Part shown: piece after piece, positions 20,495 through 31,552 of the stretch
How the letters are laid out: each line of letters opens with the position of its first letter
Numbering within the stretch: position 1 is the stretch's first letter
Assembly (NCBI RefSeq): GCF_010015445.1
Contig: NC_053133.1
Location: forward strand, 806,001-870,000
DNA length: 64,000 bases
Origin: Perca fluviatilis
Taxonomy: Eukaryota > Chordata > Actinopteri > Perciformes > Percidae
Reading direction: 5' to 3'
Notes under the pieces: generated by a model
What the model was told of the DNA's origin: nothing
The model's input: the letters and a program-made list of their open reading frames with translations, nothing else
The model's database searches: none
Position numbers and translations under genes: made by a program

Positions 20495-21244
20495 CTGCTT
20501 TCTGCCTGCCTTCTTCCCATCCCTTGCATGCGGCTCTCTGGCTCAGCTCGCCAGTGTGGATTATAGCTCTCTCATGGCTATCATGATCTTACACAAACAA
20601 CATTTGTCAGCTCATTTATCACTGTTCCTCCCCGGTTGTCCACTCTCGTCTATTCATCTACGCTCTATTTCTGCATCCCTGCCTCCTGGGTGAAAATGCA
20701 TGTTACCTCCACAACTGAAAATAACCCCCAAAAGTCCCCATTGATATTTGCGCAAATCGGCAAATGTCAACGGCGATAATTGATGCTTGACTTTCTCGGT
20801 AACTAGACAGTTTGAAAGCATCTTGCAGGGAAGACGTGATGCGTTTTCATCGTATACCAATTGCAATGTTACTTTAGCAGAACATTATCCACCTGTGATC
20901 ATATGTGGTAAGAAATGCTTGGGGTCAACAAGGTGAGACATATAAACACTTTCATAATTATTGTCCTGCTTTTTGTGATATTACTTAAAGAGACAGGCCT
21001 ATGTTGCTGATTTCAATCCAGCTCTGTGTCATAGCAGTGTGGACAGTGTGTTTAGATAAACAGTGTGTGCCTTCCTACAGTAGAAGTATCCCTTTAAGTG
21101 TGCAGTCGCGGAGTGTGACGCTACGGAAGCAAGACACAGGAGTGTAGATGACGTTACCAACGCAGTTGACTAATCACTCACGGACCCTCCCCCTCTCACA
21201 CACATTGGCCAACTCTGTCAGACTCGCTCTATCCTCCTTTTCAA
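20493..21244. other. No gene seen
   Basis: Short frames only. Near 20985-21100 a TTAA...TTAA pair encloses a segment ending GTAGAAGTATCCCT, reminiscent of the right end of TTAA element B; it is too short to call. Confidence 0.35.
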
Positions 21245-21361
21245 CATTTTAATCATCAAATTTGCAGGTCACACATGTGCGAGTAGTTTTAAAAATGGCT
21301 CACACTGTCTCAAAAAATGGTTGCAAAATGCGACCATTTGGTCGCAGTCTGGAGCCCTGTG
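21245..21361. mobile_element. hAT-like element, one terminal segment
   Basis: Ends in GCGACCATTTGGTCGCAGTC and TGGAGCCCTG, so the outward-reading complement begins CAGGGCTCCAGACTGCGACC, a hAT-type CAGGG terminus I recognise from fish genomes. The other end was not found. Confidence 0.5.
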
Positions 21362-22235
21362 CCCGCCGCGCCCACTGGTGACGTAAGCTCCCAGCAGCAG
21401 GGAGGACAACAAACCCCTTTTTTCCGGTGCTGAAAACATCCAAAATGGGACACTGACATGAAATATATTATGATATTGTGGTTTCAGCTACTGGCTAATG
21501 TTAGATGGCTTGCTTGCTAACAAATCAGTTACCACCACAAATAGAATATAAGTAAATATGTGGGAAACATTACGCTATTTCATTAGAATGACATGAGTAA
21601 ACATTTCTAAACGTAATGTGACTAAAAATTAATTAATTAATTTGTCCATAAAACAAATTCTATTCGGCAATGATGGTTAGCAATGAAGACAACAACTCCC
21701 ATAATTCCACACAACTTCACGTCAACCGTTCGTGTTTACATTCATGGTTTCAGTTAGAGCCCTAGCAGAAAAATTACATATTGTACCTTTAAAAACTAAA
21801 CTAAAATTCCTCAAAAAGAGAGGACGCCTCTCTTTTTGCGGTCACAAGCTCGCTTCTCTAACCTTTAGGCCACCACTGCCCAAGCGTTCAGTGTTAGATG
21901 ATAGGGAAGATGAGTAAAAATCTTAAGTACTAGTGTTTTGTACTGGTGAGTATGAGCCTCATGTAAGCACTGAAGTACTGTGCATTGTGCCCACACGGAA
22001 AAACTCCATAAATTAAAGCAAGTGAAGAGGATACTAATTTTAGAGAGACTGCTGGACTAATCTCCTGAAAGGTGGGAATAATAGATCTTTCACATATCGT
22101 GATGGAATAGTGTGTACTGTAGACAGAGTTGTTGTCTTTCCCACCTGAAGCGATCGAACAGATATTACAGTCCCCTTTTGAGAACTTGTGTACGTCACTG
22201 ATGAGACAGCCACTAAGATGACTGAAACCTCTTGA
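21362..22235. other. No gene seen
   Basis: A 61-codon frame (21732-21917) has no recognisable features. The TTGTACCTTTAA at about 21780 looks like the end of another TTAA-type repeat, unconfirmed. Confidence 0.35.
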
Positions 22236-22450
22236 TACCTCAATAAGAGAGATGAAACTTTATTGATCCCTGTGGGGAAATTGGATCATAGCAGCAGCAA
22301 AACAGGGATGAGGTGCGGCATGGGAACAGGATAAGTGGACCATAAGCACACAAAGAGAATAGATAATAGGTAGTGTAAACTGTAGAAATAATGCAAACAA
22401 ACATATATACTACTTAAAGTGGACTGTATTGATTGGAAATATGGATTGAC
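22236..22450 (-). mobile_element. LINE 3' end fragment
   Basis: GAAACTTTATTGATCCCTGT and GGGGAAATTGGATCATAGCA, in antisense, resemble the 3' terminal segment of a common fish LINE (the FTTTATTGATCCC-type tail). Only the UTR-like part is present. Family is from memory only. Confidence 0.45.
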
Positions 22451-22489
22451 TTCTATGGTTAAGAGTTTTAGATTAAAAGATTATATCAT

Positions 22490-22683
22490 GTGGCCGGGGT
22501 GGTTCAGTCGGTAGAACAGGCGTACATATACTTGGAGGTTTATGCCTTGACGCAGGGGTCCATGGTTCGAATCCCAGCTGTGACGATTTCCTGCATGTCT
22601 TCCTCCTCTCTCTCGCTCCCCTTTCTCACCTAGCTGTCCTATCAAATAAAGGCAGAAAAGCCCCAAAAATGATCTTAAAAAAA
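22490..22683 (+). mobile_element. tRNA-derived SINE, near full length
   Basis: GTGGCCGGGGTGGTTCAGTC, GGTAGAACAGGCGTAC (A box region), GGAGGTTTATGCCTTGACG, CATGGTTCGAATCCCAGC (B box), TTTCCTGCATGTCTTCC, CTATCAAATAAAGGCAG and an A-rich GATCTTAAAAAAAG tail. Flanking AAAAGATTATATCATG and AAAAGATGATATAATGATG are probable imperfect target duplications. It is the best-preserved member of this family in the window, in opposite orientation to 16870-17054. Confidence 0.9.
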
Positions 22684-23108
22684 GATGATATAATGATGTG
22701 ATTGGATCATGTTTGATTGTACAGTATACAGTATATCTATAATGTCATGTAATTCAACAGACCGGCAACCATGCCTACCTTTGTAAAGCTTATAATGTTC
22801 TGTTTTTATTTAACTGTCAAGATCTGTTTATTCTAGTCTAAATCAAGTCAAAAGTGTGGATGTTTGTGTTTTGGTGTATTATTAGATCATACTATATTGT
22901 AAGTGCCTCATATTTAGGCTTACAAAATAAAATGTAACAGATAGACCTGTATCATTCAGCTTTACCCTGATTCACCTTCACACTAATTTGCACTGATTAG
23001 TGGTGTGTGTGTCTGTGCGGGGATGGAGGGACTTCACATTTGCTGTGAGCCTGTCGCTGTGATTCAGGGTCTGACTGAAGGCAGGTAGGCCTCCACTCTG
23101 TGGTCTAC
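22684..23108. other. No gene seen
   Basis: Unannotated. Confidence 0.4.
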
Positions 23109-23518
23109 TTAAAGGACAAATCCGGTGCAAAATGAACCTAGGGATTAATAACACATGTACCGAGTCGACCATTCTCTGGGATATGTTTTCACGCTAATCG
23201 AATGTGACCAGTTTTATTGCAAACCGCTAATTAGCTTATAACGCTAGTTGTCGGGGCAAGGCTAAAGTAAAAAGAAATTGCTATTTCTACACCACTAATA
23301 AGGCTCAAAATAGCACCACACTTCCATGGTAGCATAGGAGGGTCCCTACATGTAAACCAAAGCATTGAGAACTTTGTAAGTGTACAGACAGTTTATTAAA
23401 AAGAGAGTTTATAAAGACAGTACTGTTGACGTATACAGGCTTACATACTTTACACTTGCCGATGACTAGCGTTATCAGCTAATTAGCGGTTTGCAATAAA
23501 ACTGGTCACATTCGATTA

Positions 23519-24683
23519 ATTAAATTCATTTCAATTTTATTTATAGTATCAAATCATAACAGAGTTATCTCGAGACACTTTACAGATAGAGTAGGTCTAG
23601 ACCACACTCTATAAATTCCAAAACCCCAACAATTACAGTAATTCCCACAAGAGCAAGCATTAGCAGTGGCTATTGCGACAGTGGCAAGGAAAAACTCCCT
23701 TTTAGGAAGAAACCTCGGCAGACCCAGACTCTTGGTAGGCGGTGTCTGACGGGGCCGGTTGGGGGTGTGATGAACAGTGGCAAATAATAGTCACATTAAA
23801 GATAATGGAACAGTGACTTTGAAGGTCATCGTGGAAGTTCATGTCATAGCAGAGCACATCGTGTCATACTGAGTAGTGCAGTCTCCTATACCGGATCCTG
23901 ACTACTCTGTGCGTATGAACATCACAGCAGGGCGTTGCGGGATGTAACGTGGCGCTGCAGAGCATGGGTGGATGTGGCGGACGCAGCAGGACGCAGCAGG
24001 ACGCAGCAGGACGCAGCCGGGAATTCTGCAATTCCCGGAGAAACATAAGGACTCCGGGGAGTAAACTCCCCAGAGCTAGGTTAGTAACAAGCATTTCTGG
24101 GACGGGATGCATACAAAAGGAAACAAGTGGAAACAGAGATGAGAGAGCAGCTCAGTGTGTCATAGGAAGGAAGGAACTTCCCCGGCAGTCTAGAATTATA
24201 ATAGCATAACTAAGAGAGGCAGGTTAAAGAGAGGTGCCTGGTCGGGCTAGAACTCTCCCCAACCGGATCGGGCTGTACTGGCCTGCCTCCCTCTACTCTC
24301 GCTATATTATTGATTATATAATAAATAAAACTGATGACTACGAAGAGGAGCAGATGGGCCGGGTTAGGCGGACGCTGCAACTCCTCACTCCCTAACTATA
24401 AGCTTTATCAAAGAGGAGGGTTTTCAGTTTACTCTTAAATGTGGTGACGGTGTCTGCCCCTCGAACCCAAATTGGGAGCTGGTTCCACAGGAGCGGAGCC
24501 TGATAGCTGAAGGCTCTGGCCCCCAGTCTACTTTTAGAGACTCTAGGAACCACAAGTAGCTCTGCATTCTGGGTGCGTAGTGCTCTACTAGGACAATAAG
24601 GTACTAAGAGCTCTTCTAGGTATGATGGTGCTTGACCATTTAGAGCTTTGTAGGTCAGGAGGAGGATTTTAAATTCGATCCTA
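23519..24683 (-). mobile_element. L2 LINE, 5'-truncated (RT C-terminus and 3' UTR)
   Basis: Antisense L2 with the 3' end at 23519 (AATTTTATTTATAGTATC) and the 5' truncation at 24683 inside the RT reading frame. GATTA is repeated at 23514-23518 and 24684-24688, a 5-bp target duplication within the arm of the TTAA element. The 3' UTR has a GACGCAGCAG tandem repeat at about 23978-24015. It entered after the TTAA element. Confidence 0.9.
24392..24683 (-). CDS. L2 reverse transcriptase, C-terminal 96 residues (partial)
   Basis: The minus-strand frame is open from the truncation point to a stop at 24392-24394. It begins RIEFKILLLTYKALNGQAPS, continues YLEELLVPYCPSRALRTQ, VVPRVSKSRLGARAFSYQAP, LLWNQLPIWVRGADTVTTFK and ends LKTLLFDKAYS. 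This is the conserved C-terminus of fish L2 ORF2 (family from established knowledge). It has no stop or frameshift, unlike the L2 at 25.8-26.6 kb, so this insertion may be younger. The catalytic domain is absent. Confidence 0.88.
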
Positions 24684-25036
24684 GATTAGTATGAAAACAT
24701 ATCCCAGAGAACGGTTGACACACGTGTTACTAACCCCTAGGTTCATTTTGGGCCAGATTTGTCCTTTAAGCCACACGCAACAAGCATTCTGTTGTTGTGT
24801 CTCAATTTTGATTATTCCGTAAGTTTTTTTGAAATTTTTTTTATTTATTTATTTCAGGACAATGCACATTTAATGAACATGTACAGCAGTACACGTAAAA
24901 GTGCCAGATTGTAGCCCAAAGGCTAATTTCCATCTGTAGTCCCATTTCGCAGATATAAATTACAATAACAGGGCATAAGAAAAAAACTATTAACATTTGC
25001 TATATAAAACAGGATAAAACAGGATGAAAGAAAATT

Positions 25037-26575
25037 TCAATTTCAATTCAATTTTATTTATAGTATCAAATCATAACATAAGTTATCTCGAGACACTTTA
25101 CAGATAGAGTAGGTCTAGACCACACTCTATAATTTACAAAGCCCCAACAATTCCAACAGTTCCAGTAATTCCCTCAAGAGCAAGCAGTGCGACAGTGGCG
25201 AGGAAAAACTCCCTCTTGGGAAGAAACCTCGGACAGACCCAGGCTCTTGGTAGGCGGTGTCTGCGAGCCGGTTGGGGGTGTGATGAACAGTGGAGATAGT
25301 AGTCACATTAATAATGGAACAGTGACTGGATGTAGCGGGAAGCTGCAGGGTTGCAGCAGGCGCACGCATGACATTGCAGGGCATCGCTGAGTTCAGCGGG
25401 GAGTGCAGCAGGACCACGGCGACAGCTGCGACCAGGATCTTGGTGCCAACGTTCTCCAAGGAAATACGCTTTGGGGGAAAAAGCATAAGGACTCCGGGAG
25501 GTAAACTCCCCAGAAGCTAGGATTAGTAACAAGCATTTCTGGGACGGGCTGCACACAAATAGTAATTAATAGTAATAGTAATAGAAACAGTAATAGAAAG
25601 GGAGAGGAGAGAGCAGCTCAGTGTGTCAAAGGAAGGAAGTCCCCCGGCAGTCTAGAACTATAACAGCGTAACTATAACAGGTAACTAAGAGAGACAGGTC
25701 ATAAGGAGAGGTAGCTTTTTCGGGCTTAGAACTCTCCCCTGCCGGATCTGGCTTGGCTGGCCTGCCTCCCTCTACTTTGTTATGTATTATTAATCTAACA
25801 ATTATGAAGAGAAGCAGTTGGGCCGTTAGGTGAACACTGCAACTCCTCACTCCCTAACTATAAGCTTTATCAAATAGGAGAGTTTTAAGTTCATTCTTGA
25901 ATGAGGTGACAGTTTCTGCCCCCGACCCAGATCGGGAGCTGGTTCCATAGGAGAGGAGCCTGATAACTGAAGGCTCTAGCTCCCATTCTACTTTTAGAGA
26001 CTCTAGGTACCACCAGTAACTCTGCATTCTGGGAAGCGCAGTGCTCTAGTGGGACAATAGGGTATTAGGAGCTCTTCTAGATATGATGGTGCTAGACCAT
26101 TTAGAGCTTTGTAGGTCAAAGAGAAGGACTTTAAACTCAATCCTGGATTCAACAGGAAGCCAATGCAGAGAAGCTAATACAGGAGAAATATGATCTCTTT
26201 TCTTAGTTCTTGTGAGAACACGCCTGGCAGCATTCTGGATCAGCTGGAGAGTCTTAAGAGACTTATTTGAGCAACCTGACAGTAGGGAATTACAATAGTC
26301 CAGCCTGGAAGTAACAAATGCATGGACTAGTTTTTCAGCGTCGTTTTGAGACAGGATATTCCTAATTTTGGCAATGTTACGAAGATGAAAAAAGGCTGTT
26401 CTTGAGGTTTGTTTTAGATTGGCATTAAAGGATATATCCTGATCAAAGATAACTCCTAAATTTCTAACAGTGGTGCTGGAGGCCAGGGCAACACCATCCA
26501 GAGTAGCTATATCTCTAGATAATGAAGTTCGGAGGTGTTTAGGGCCTAACAGAGAATAACAGGACAAATTATTAG
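25037..26575 (-). mobile_element. L2 LINE nested in another LINE
   Basis: The longest L2 copy in the window: 3' end at about 25037, full 3' UTR with VNTR (about 25330-25400), stop at 25854, and RT C-terminus to about 26570. The 5-bp AAATT duplication flanks it. The coding part is frameshifted (see the separate entry). Confidence 0.88.
25854..26570 (-). pseudogene. L2 reverse transcriptase C-terminal third, frameshifted
   Basis: Minus strand: LLGPKHLRTSLSRDIATLDG, TTVRNLGVIFDQDISFNANL, RTAFFHLRNIAKIRNILSQN, SRLDYCNSLLSGC, LHWLPVESRIEFKVLLFD. Relative to the intact copy at 24392-24683, the frame is lost after RIEFKVLL (near 26125), shifts again near 26035 and again near 25925, then recovers the KTLLFDKAYS end and stop. 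At least three indels make it inactive. The palm active site lies upstream of the truncation. Confidence 0.9.
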
Positions 26576-26815
26576 TAAATGTTAAAACAGAGACACAACA
26601 TACATATGCTTCACTAATCTAATACAGTATAGCATACAAGTAGGGGTAACCCATACTTGGTTAGCTCGAAGACAAAATATATACAATAATAACATTTGTT
26701 CTATGAAGCAAGGAAAAACAAATCAAATTAATCAATCAAGACACTTTATGTATGTGTTTAGACAAAGACACAAATCATTAGTGTACTCTATGGGCTTTTA
26801 CGGTACATAATGCAG

Positions 26816-28905
26816 TCAGAGGTGATTGCACGTTTGGTTAGCTCTGAGCCACACCTTTACCTGGCTCTTAAAGGTGGCAAGAGTGGGACATTCCCTTATA
26901 GTTGTGGGTATTGTGTTCCATAATGCACTGCCTTTAATAGATAATGCATTTTGGCTAAAAGAAGTTTTTCTAAAAGGAACCTCACTGTCCCTGTTTACAA
27001 CAGCTCTAGTAATCCGAGTCTGTCTGTATTTAATAAATTCTTGCAATGGGGGTGGCGCCAAGCCATGTAGTACTTTATAAACTAAGCATATTGAGGAAAA
27101 TTTACAAACATTTTCAAAAGTCAATAAGTTGTATTTCTCTAAGATTTTGCAATTATGGTAAGAAAAAGGTTTTTTATCTAAAATTTTGAGTGCCTTTTTG
27201 TACAAAAGCTCAACTGGTTTTAGGATAGTAGAACCCGACATAGACCAGCTGGTGATGCAGTAGTTTAGATGTGAAAATATCATTGAGTGCAAGAACATCA
27301 GGGCAGCCTTATCTGACAAAGATCCTCTAATTTGCTTAAAATTACAAAGACTAAATTTAATTCTGTTGGAAATCATTTTAACATGATTTTTGAAAGAAAG
27401 TTTGGAATCTATAATCACGCCCAAGTATTTAAACTCTGTAACAATTTCCAACTCCTCTGTACCCAAAAACACCCCGAATTGAGAAGGCGTAATGGTAGAA
27501 GGTTGCTTTGACAAATATAAACAAACAGTTTTTTTTGCATTTAAAATAAGACATGATCTATTGAGCCATGTTTGTATATGTGTAAGAGCTGTTGTGAGCA
27601 CACGTGCTGCCTCCTCAGGATTTTTCCCTGCAGTAAAAATCACAGCATCATCGGCGTAAAGCTGGACATCAACATTTAAACAATAATCAGGTAAATCATT
27701 TATTTATATATTGAAAATAAAATGGGCCCCAGTATGGACCCTTGAGGGACCCCCACTGGACAACCCATGTAAACAGAACTAACTCCGTCCACCACAGTGC
27801 ATTGTTCTCTGTGAGACAGGTACGAACAAAACCATTTAATAGCCTGAACCGAAAAGTCAAAACGGGACAATTTAGATAGCAGCACACTGTGATTGACGGT
27901 GTCGAAAGCTCTTTTCAAATCTAAAAACACTGCACCCACACATCTATTTTTGTCTAACTTACATTTGATCTTTTCCATAAATAAGGCCAATGCAGTCTCG
28001 GTTTAATGGCGTGGCCGAAACCCAAACTGCATGGGATGTAAAGATGTTTGGCTGTTACTAAGAAATTCAATGAGTTGTTTAACAACCCATTTTTCAATTA
28101 TTTTAGAGATTATAGGTAAAATACTAATTGGTCTATAGTTACTTATGTCAGATTTATCACCAGCTTTAAATACTGGGGTTACTGAGGCCAACTTCCACGC
28201 CATAGGGACAATTGAGTTTTTTATAGATACATTAACCAGGTGCATGATTGGAGGTGCTAAAGCTTCCTTATTTGATTTTATAAAGGTAGTATCGAGCCCA
28301 TAAATATCCTTTGCTTTAGAATTGTTCAAAGCCGTAATGATATCAATGACTTCTAGTTCTGTTATTTCTTGGATGTGAAATTTTGACTGAGTATTGTCAG
28401 ATAAAGTAGCAACCTGCTGATCAGAACCTTCAAAAAATGTGAAATGTTTCACTATATCTTCTATTGATTTAATAAAAAAGAAATTAAGCTCTTGTGCCAG
28501 AACAACAGGGTCTCTCCCCAGCTGATTGTTAATTTTTAATTCCAAGCCTTTATTTTCTCGCTTGGGTTGTTTCCCTGTCAATTTATTTATGTTATGCCAT
28601 ATTTTTTTACTATTACCTCTAGCGTTTTCTATAATTTTAATAAAAAAGTTTGCTTTGGCCTTCCGTAATTCAGTCGTTACTTTATTTCTGGCTCCTGTGA
28701 AATTAAGTCTGTCTATATTAAGGCCTGACTTAATAGATTTTCTGAGTAACTGATCCCTGTGCTTCATTAGCTTTAAACAGGCAGAGTTAAGCCAGGGAAG
28801 AGAGTTAGACTTCTTTCTCCCATGGCGCCCCCTCCTGGAGAAAGAGAGGATAACCTCTTTAACTTTCGAGAGAAATAAGTCACTGCCAGCATCTGCATCA
28901 CAGTA
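26816..28905 (-). pseudogene. LINE ORF2: linker, RT and C-terminus, two lesions
   Basis: Minus strand, 5' open at 28905. It starts KVKEVILSFSRRGRHGRKKS, then SLPWLNSACLKLMKHRDQ (the linker after the endonuclease), WKLASVTPVFKAGDKSDISN, YRPISILPIISKIIEK, MQFGFRPRH, AVFLDLKRAFDTVNHSVLLS, GVPQGSILGPILFSIY, LYADDAVIFTAG, then a C-terminal region ending KVWLRANQTCNHL. Two lesions were seen: an in-frame stop right after FGFRPRH (28004-28006), where a Ser codon is expected, and a 2-base insertion at about 27703-27706 between FSIY and INDLP. Everything else reads through about 2.1 kb, including the YADD site. The endonuclease is lost to truncation. Confidence 0.9.
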
Positions 28906-29561
28906 CAGTTACATAGAGTACACTGTGTACACTATGTACTCACTTGTGTAGTGCATAACATTTTGACAGGGTAGTGTTGTCTCAAACTGCGCCTGGCCGT
29001 TATGCACTGACTGGAATTAACTCTTCTTCTGTTTAATGGTAAACTGCAGCCGGGCAATTTATTTGACGTGTGCTTTCATCATTTAGTGGCTCATTTCCCA
29101 ACCGTTAACTAACTTGATGTGCCAGATGGTTTTTTACACAGAACCATCTGAAAAGCCATCATTGGTATGTAGCATATTTGGCTGTACTACGTTACACTAC
29201 TACCTTAGCTAGCACAAATCATTTGTTTGGCATTTAAAATAGAAGACGTTTGGGGCACCACTCTCTGTGAAACTGATAGACCATGTCTTAATTCAGTCTC
29301 ATAAGCTAAAGGGTTGCATCAACATGTAATCAGTATTTTTTTTTTTAAATCAATAATCTATTTAACTACTAAGGATCCACAATACGATGCGTGTTGAATG
29401 GTGCAGCAAACCAAATAAAGGACAAAATGTTGAGATGGGCATGTGAGAGAATGTGGCAGGTATAACTTCATGTCAGCGCTAGATGGTGACCGCGGTGTTT
29501 GCACTGGTTCTTCAGGTCCGACTATGGGGGGTCGGAACACAAAGGTAGATAAGATTGTAAC
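28906..29561. other. No gene seen
   Basis: There is a short near-palindromic run of GTACACTGTGTACACTATGT at about 28918. No gene. Confidence 0.4.
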
Positions 29562-29569
29562 GTGAGGGT

Positions 29570-30472
29570 TAGGGTTTGGCGATGTCCCCTAAATTGGCAG
29601 TTGACGATGGTTACAGTAAAACATCGTGATGGACGATGATATCGTCGTCGGGCCGGGTCGCGGTAGCTTTACATAAATATTTTTTCCTACTACTATGGGT
29701 CAACAGTTAACATAGAAACGATAAGAGATACATTTAAATGCCCTCTGTAAATGGTGCCCTGCTGGTAGGTTTTACAACATGACCTACTTTCACTTAACTA
29801 CGGTGCAGTAAAATCAATCAGATGTCTGATCTGCGTAACGACAGTACAGTGGGACGTCTGCCTTCAACAGAGCGACAGTAATAACCTAACATACCATCAT
29901 TACTGAGTTTAAACTACATTCACGGTTATGTTTGCACTGAATAACGCATTCAATAAACAGAAACATAACTCTTGCAGCGCACATGAACAGATGCGCAATA
30001 TTAGCTCACACATAAAATAGCACCCTCGTGAATTAGCCCGTTGCTCCTAACGTATTCATAAATCCTGCATAACATCGTCCCGTACCTACAGGACCTCAGA
30101 CTTACTTATTGATGCACCGCACACAGACAGTAGTCGTCGAAAACTTAGTCCAATGAGGGGAGAAAGGAAAGTGTGATAGCGCTCCACTTTTAACGCTTTT
30201 TTCTCTCTCACTCGAGACCGCTGTGTCCAACGTTAGAAGGTAGAGCGAGCTACAGCTGACAGGGAGAGAGAGAGAATGTATCACTACAGCCAATCTTGTC
30301 TTTGTGTCTTTGCTAGTTTAAGACCGACGCACTTGTCAATTTCCCGTCCAGCGCCCGCGACTAGGATTAGTGTGTTTGACCGGGGGGGAGACACATCACG
30401 ATGGTTGCTCTCCATCGTGATGTCGGGCAGCCATCACGATGGACGGTGATATCGTCCATCGGCACAACCCTA
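29570..30472. mobile_element. hAT-like element, 903 bp
   Basis: Ends TAGGGTTTGGCGATG and CGGCACAACCCTA, flanked by an exact 8-bp duplication GTGAGGGT (29562-29569 and 30473-30480). Subterminal regions are rich in CATCGTGATGG and GATATCGTC motifs in both orientations. There is no transposase frame, so it is non-autonomous. Confidence 0.9.
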
Positions 30473-30709
30473 GTGAGGGTTCGATATGTGGTGGTTGTAT
30501 CACTCTAAATAAGGAGGAACAGCTGGATGGAGACGGATAACTTTGTTAAACAGCACTTTACTGTTCACACTTTATCAGCTCCACAACAACAACACTTCCT
30601 CGTTTACTTAATCACATGTAGCTGAACTAACCAATCAGACGCTAGCAGAACTTAGACTCAGGTAAATGTGAGGAAAACCACAGAGGTAGATTCTTAACTG
30701 CTGATGTAA

Positions 30710-31140
30710 ATGATTAAACATGTAAATATGCAGGCGGCTAACAGGGCTAATGATGCTAGCGCAGACCTAAACATGGAGAACATGGTAGCCAAGGTCTTGG
30801 AGGGGCAACAATGTGTGCTTGAATCGGTGGTCCACAGCGCAGTGAGGGGAGCGCTAGCAGAAATGAATACCTCGCTGCAACACATCAGGACAGAGCTTGA
30901 GAGACGGGGAGCTACGGTACGTGAGATGATGCAACGAATGGACAAGATGCAGAGGGATAACAGGAAGTTATCCTGTTTTATTTTGACTGTTTTCCTCCCT
31001 AGTCTTGTCTTGTTTTACCTCCTGTGTGATTGTTCTGCCCCGCCCTGATGTGTTTTCACCTGTTGTATCACCTGTCCCTTGTTTGCTCGTTACCTCTATT
31101 TAGTCCCTGTGTTTCCCCTCTGTTGTCAGGTCATTATTTC

Positions 31141-31175
<35 letters not shown>

Positions 31176-31430
31176 GTTTAGTCGACCCGTTTAGTCTCGG
31201 TGTTCGTGGTTCCTGTGATTCCTGTTTTGTCTTTCGCTTCATTTCTGGATTTCTTTGCCTGCTGTTTTTGCTGGACACCTTTGTTGTAAGGATTTTCTTT
31301 ATTAAATATTCAAGCTCTAGTCTGCCTGGTCTCTGCATTTGGGTCCTACATTCCCTGAAGCTCATAACAAGGAAGGGCAGTTTTGCGCGAGCTGCGTTTG
31401 ATGTGGCTACATATCTTACAGATAGGGGAT
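30710..31430 (+). pseudogene. L1 ORF1 N-terminal fragment, interrupted
   Basis: From 30710 the frame reads NMENMVAKVLEGQQCVLESV, AVRGALAEMNTSLQHIRTEL and RRGATVREMMQRMDKMQRDN: a charged, heptad-like stretch expected of the ORF1 coiled coil. A solo LTR is inserted right after RDNRK. Coding-like sequence (GGCAGTTTTGCGCGAGC) continues at 31376 and decays before a T run at 31432-31446. The identification rests on its place upstream of the L1 ORF2 and on composition. Confidence 0.5.
30968..31369 (+). mobile_element. Solo LTR, 402 bp, in L1 ORF1
   Basis: Flanked by AGGAAG at 30962-30967 and 31370-31375. The insert starts TTATCCTG and ends CTCATAACA, so TTAT/ATAA are inverted; the expected TG at the 5' end is not present, and it may have lost two bases. 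Near the 3' end are TTTATTAAATATTC and the CTGCATTTGGGTCCTAC region, typical of gypsy-like fish LTRs (from memory). A TG microsatellite lies inside at 31140-31164. No internal genes remain. Confidence 0.7.
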
Positions 31431-31552
31431 GGATTTTTTTTTTTTTATGATTTTACCACACTTTGCTTAGATCTAACAGTTCAACCTTTGCTACAAATTT
31501 ATCAGTGAATTCCGGTAGGTTACTCGACATGTATGCGTGTAAATTTCAAAGA

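Larger units (their letters stand above)
23113..24765. mobile_element. TTAA element C (fold-back), interrupted by L2
   Basis: Left end AGGACAAATCCGGTGCAAAA, right end GGCCAGATTTGTCCT, TTAA at 23109-23112 and 24766-24769. The arms pair: GGATATGTTTTCACGCTAAT and CGAATGTGACCAGTTTTATT of the left arm recur as complement before 23514 and after 24689. The L2 at 23519-24683 interrupts the right arm. There is no coding capacity of its own. Confidence 0.88.
24836..28905 (-). mobile_element. Non-LTR retrotransposon (CR1/Rex-like), interrupted by L2
   Basis: The LINE lies on the minus strand. Its 5' truncation is at about 28905 and its coding region ends at 26816. The 3' UTR runs 26815-26581, is interrupted by an L2 (25037-26575), and resumes at 25036 down to a (TAAA)-like tail at about 24836. 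AAATT at 25032-25036 and 26576-26580 is the L2 target duplication and links the two parts. The inward 3' segment (GGACAATGCACATTTAATG, GTAGCCCAAAGGCTAATTT) has the look of a LINE terminus. The clade is not assigned. Confidence 0.78.

Noticed and set aside
20294..20693. Overlapping frames rich in Thr-His or Val-Cys repeats
   Set aside because: They are translations of the (CA)n microsatellite at 20416-20492 in different registers. The same applies to 7187-7484, 12173-12511, 16411-16642 and 63378-63725.
22490..22683. tRNA gene
   Set aside because: A and B boxes are present, but it is followed by a conserved non-tRNA body and A-rich tail and is repeated elsewhere in the window: a SINE. Same reasoning for 9781, 13091, 14911, 16870 and 19539.
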